A DNA stretch of 6,694 bases from Peptococcaceae bacterium (GTDB lineage Bacteria; Bacillota; Desulfotomaculia; Desulfotomaculales; UBA12532), in contig DMDP01000009.1 in assembly GCA_003445475.1 (NCBI GenBank), forward strand, positions 1 to 6,694, given 5' to 3'. Position numbers and translations under genes: made by a program. A model generated the notes under the pieces. It searched no databases, was not told the origin of the DNA, and was given only the letters and a program-made list of their open reading frames with translations. Positions within the stretch are counted from its first letter, which is position 1; each line of letters begins with the position of its first letter. Below, one piece after another: positions 5,407-6,694 of the stretch.

Positions 5407-6694
5407 GAAGTGATGCAGTGAAAAAAGGGCTGGAGAAGGCACCGCACCGGTCGCTTTTCAAGGCGCTTGGTCTCACGGACGAAGAGATCGGGCGCCCGCT
5501 GATCGGGGTGGTGAACTCGCAGAACGAGATCGTGCCCGGGCATGTTCATCTTGACGAACTGGCGGAGGCGGTGAAAGCCGGCGTTCGGATGGCGGGCGGC
5601 ACCCCCCTGGAATTCTCCACCATTGCCGTCTGCGACGGCATTGCCATGAACCACGCGGGGATGAAGTACTCCCTCGCCAGCCGCGAACTGATCGCCGATA
5701 CGGTGGAGGTCATGGCCCGGGCGCACGCCTTTGACGCCCTGGTATTTGTCACGGCGTGCGACAAGGTGGTGCCGGGCATGCTCATGGCGGCGGCGCGCCT
5801 CGATTTGCCCTGCATATTTATCAGCGGCGGGCCGATGCTGGCCGGGCGTTTCCGTGGTGAGCGCGTCTCGTTGAGTACGGTCTTTGAAGCCGTCGGCGCG
5901 GTGGCGGCGGGGAAAATGGACGAGGCGGCCCTTGCCGAACTCGAGGACGCCGCCTGTCCGGGGTGCGGCTCGTGTGCCGGGATGTTTACCGCCAATTCCA
6001 TGAACTGTCTCACAGAGGCCCTGGGGCTCGCCCTGCCGGGCAACGGCACGATTCCCGCGGTCGGCGCGGCGCGCCGGCGCCTGGCCAAGATGGCCGGGGT
6101 GCAGGTGATGCGCCTGCTCGCCGGAGACATTCGCCCCTCGAAAATCCTGACGCCCGCGGCTTTCGAGAATGCACTGGCGGTTGACATGGCGCTGGGGTGT
6201 TCCACCAACACCGTTTTGCACCTCCTGGCGATCGCCCGCGAAGCGGGTGTTTCGCTCGACCTCGATACGGTGGACCGGGTGAGTGCGCGGACGCCGAACC
6301 TCTGCCGGTTGAGCCCGGCCGGGCCGACTTACGTGGAGGATCTGGACGAGGCGGGCGGCATCCCGGCGGTGATGGCCGAGTTGGCGCGCAAGGGCCTCTT
6401 GCACCTGGACGTCCTCACCGTAACCGGGATGCCCGTGGGAGATAACGTGCGCGGACAGGGCATCCGCCGCCCGGACGTTATCAGGAGTGCCGACGACCCG
6501 TACACGCCGACCGGCGGTCTGGCCGTCCTGCGGGGGAACCTCGCGCCGGACGGGGCGGTCGTGAAGGCCGCGGCGGTGGCGCCGGATATGCTGGTGCACA
6601 AGGGGCCGGCGCGGGTGTTCGACGGCGAGGGGGAGGCGGGGGGCGCCCTCCCTGACGGGGGGGTTGGGAAAGGGGGGGGAGGGGGTATTCCCTC
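5403..6694 (+). CDS. ilvD: Dihydroxyacid dehydratase, 3'-truncated by window edge
   Basis: IlvD removes water from 2,3-dihydroxy-3-methylvalerate or 2,3-dihydroxyisovalerate to give the keto acids that IlvE then aminates. The 430 visible residues are about three quarters of the usual ~555. The TTG at 5403 gives [18 protein letters not shown], the standard family N-terminus, and overlaps the ilvE stop as TTGA; GTG 5418 is a weaker alternative. Motifs are [15 protein letters not shown] at 37-50, [16 protein letters not shown] at 76-91, [10 protein letters not shown] with Cys119-Asp-Lys at 117-126, [17 protein letters not shown] with Cys191 at 185-201, [10 protein letters not shown] and [11 protein letters not shown]. 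Cys119 and Cys191 match conserved Fe-S ligands. Gly46 replaces the cysteine found in plant-type [2Fe-2S] enzymes, so this resembles the E. coli-type oxygen-sensitive form. After residue about 409 the sequence no longer resembles the family (see separate entry). Confidence 0.96.
   Translation, partial: MRSDAVKKGLEKAPHRSLFKALGLTDEEIGRPLIGVVNSQNEIVPGHVHLDELAEAVKAGVRMAGGTPLEFSTIAVCDGIAMNHAGMKYSLASRELIADTVEVMARAHAFDALVFVTACDKVVPGMLMAAARLDLPCIFISGGPMLAGRFRGERVSLSTVFEAVGAVAAGKMDEAALAELEDAACPGCGSCAGMFTANSMNCLTEALGLALPGNGTIPAVGAARRRLAKMAGVQVMRLLAGDIRPSKILTPAAFENALAVDMALGCSTNTVLHLLAIAREAGVSLDLDTVDRVSARTPNLCRLSPAGPTYVEDLDEAGGIPAVMAELARKGLLHLDVLTVTGMPVGDNVRGQGIRRPDVIRSADDPYTPTGGLAVLRGNLAPDGAVVKAAAVAPDMLVHKGPARVFDGEGEAGGALPDGGVGKGGGGGIP
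6630..6694. other. G-rich, probably miscalled sequence at the window end
   Basis: The ilvD frame stays open, but its translation degenerates to [18 protein letters not shown], where the family normally has something like an alanine-rich turn followed by GxxxPGDVVVIR. The DNA holds G runs of up to eight. Reading the expected codons alongside, most differences are a non-G base replaced by G with no length change. This is most simply low-quality base calling near a contig or read end. Confidence 0.6.

Noticed and set aside
4429..5442. 337-codon open frame antisense to ilvE
   Set aside because: The ilvE strand carries the aminotransferase motifs and PLP lysine; the antisense product resembles no family and starts within ilvD.
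5373..6599. 408-codon open frame antisense to ilvD
   Set aside because: The IlvD family sequence including the cluster cysteines is on the plus strand; the antisense product is His/Arg-rich and featureless.
1..6694. CRISPR array, transposase, tRNA, rRNA or phage genes
   Set aside because: No regularly spaced repeats, no transposase-like protein, no terminal inverted repeats and no tRNA/rRNA-like sequence were seen; apart from the 3910-4503 spacer/leader, the window is filled by housekeeping genes.

Overview
The window is ordinary core-metabolism DNA, GC-rich by eye, and most likely comes from an anaerobic high-GC member of the Clostridia (Moorella / Desulfotomaculum / Pelotomaculum-like). 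Three things point there. A T-box leader is essentially a Gram-positive device. A methyltetrahydrofolate methyltransferase very like the acetogen enzyme AcsE implies Wood-Ljungdahl-type one-carbon metabolism. Strong GGAGG-like ribosome binding sites, GTG/TTG starts and short gene overlaps are common in that group. The placement is inferred from remembered protein families, not from a search.

Layout. (1) Bases 2-3354, plus strand, form a tight arginine-biosynthesis operon: argG (argininosuccinate synthase, 5' end cut off by the window edge), argH (argininosuccinate lyase), and a methyltetrahydrofolate:corrinoid methyltransferase whose ATG overlaps the argH stop as ATGA. (2) Bases 3340-3909, minus strand, encode a macro-domain protein whose 3' end overlaps the methyltransferase gene by 15 bp, tail to tail. 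(3) Bases 3910-4125 form a non-coding divergent spacer with several small inverted and direct repeats. (4) Bases 4126-4473 carry a good sigma-A-type promoter and a complete T-box riboswitch. Its specifier triplet reads AUC (Ile), and it ends in a mutually exclusive antiterminator/terminator pair. (5) Bases 4504-6694, plus strand, hold ilvE (branched-chain aminotransferase) and ilvD (dihydroxyacid dehydratase, running off the right edge), overlapping as TTGA.

How they work together. ArgG and ArgH perform the last two steps of arginine synthesis. IlvD and IlvE perform the last two steps of isoleucine and valine synthesis, and the T-box should let transcription into ilvED proceed only when tRNA-Ile is uncharged. 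The methyltransferase probably moves a methyl group from methyl-tetrahydrofolate to a corrinoid protein; why it sits in an arg operon is not evident from the sequence.

No novel defence, mobile or CRISPR system is visible. The points most worth a second look are the methyltransferase coupled to argH, the detailed T-box assignment, and the last ~65 bases. There the ilvD reading frame stays open but its expected C-terminal motif dissolves into G-rich sequence, which looks more like poor base calling at a contig end than biology.
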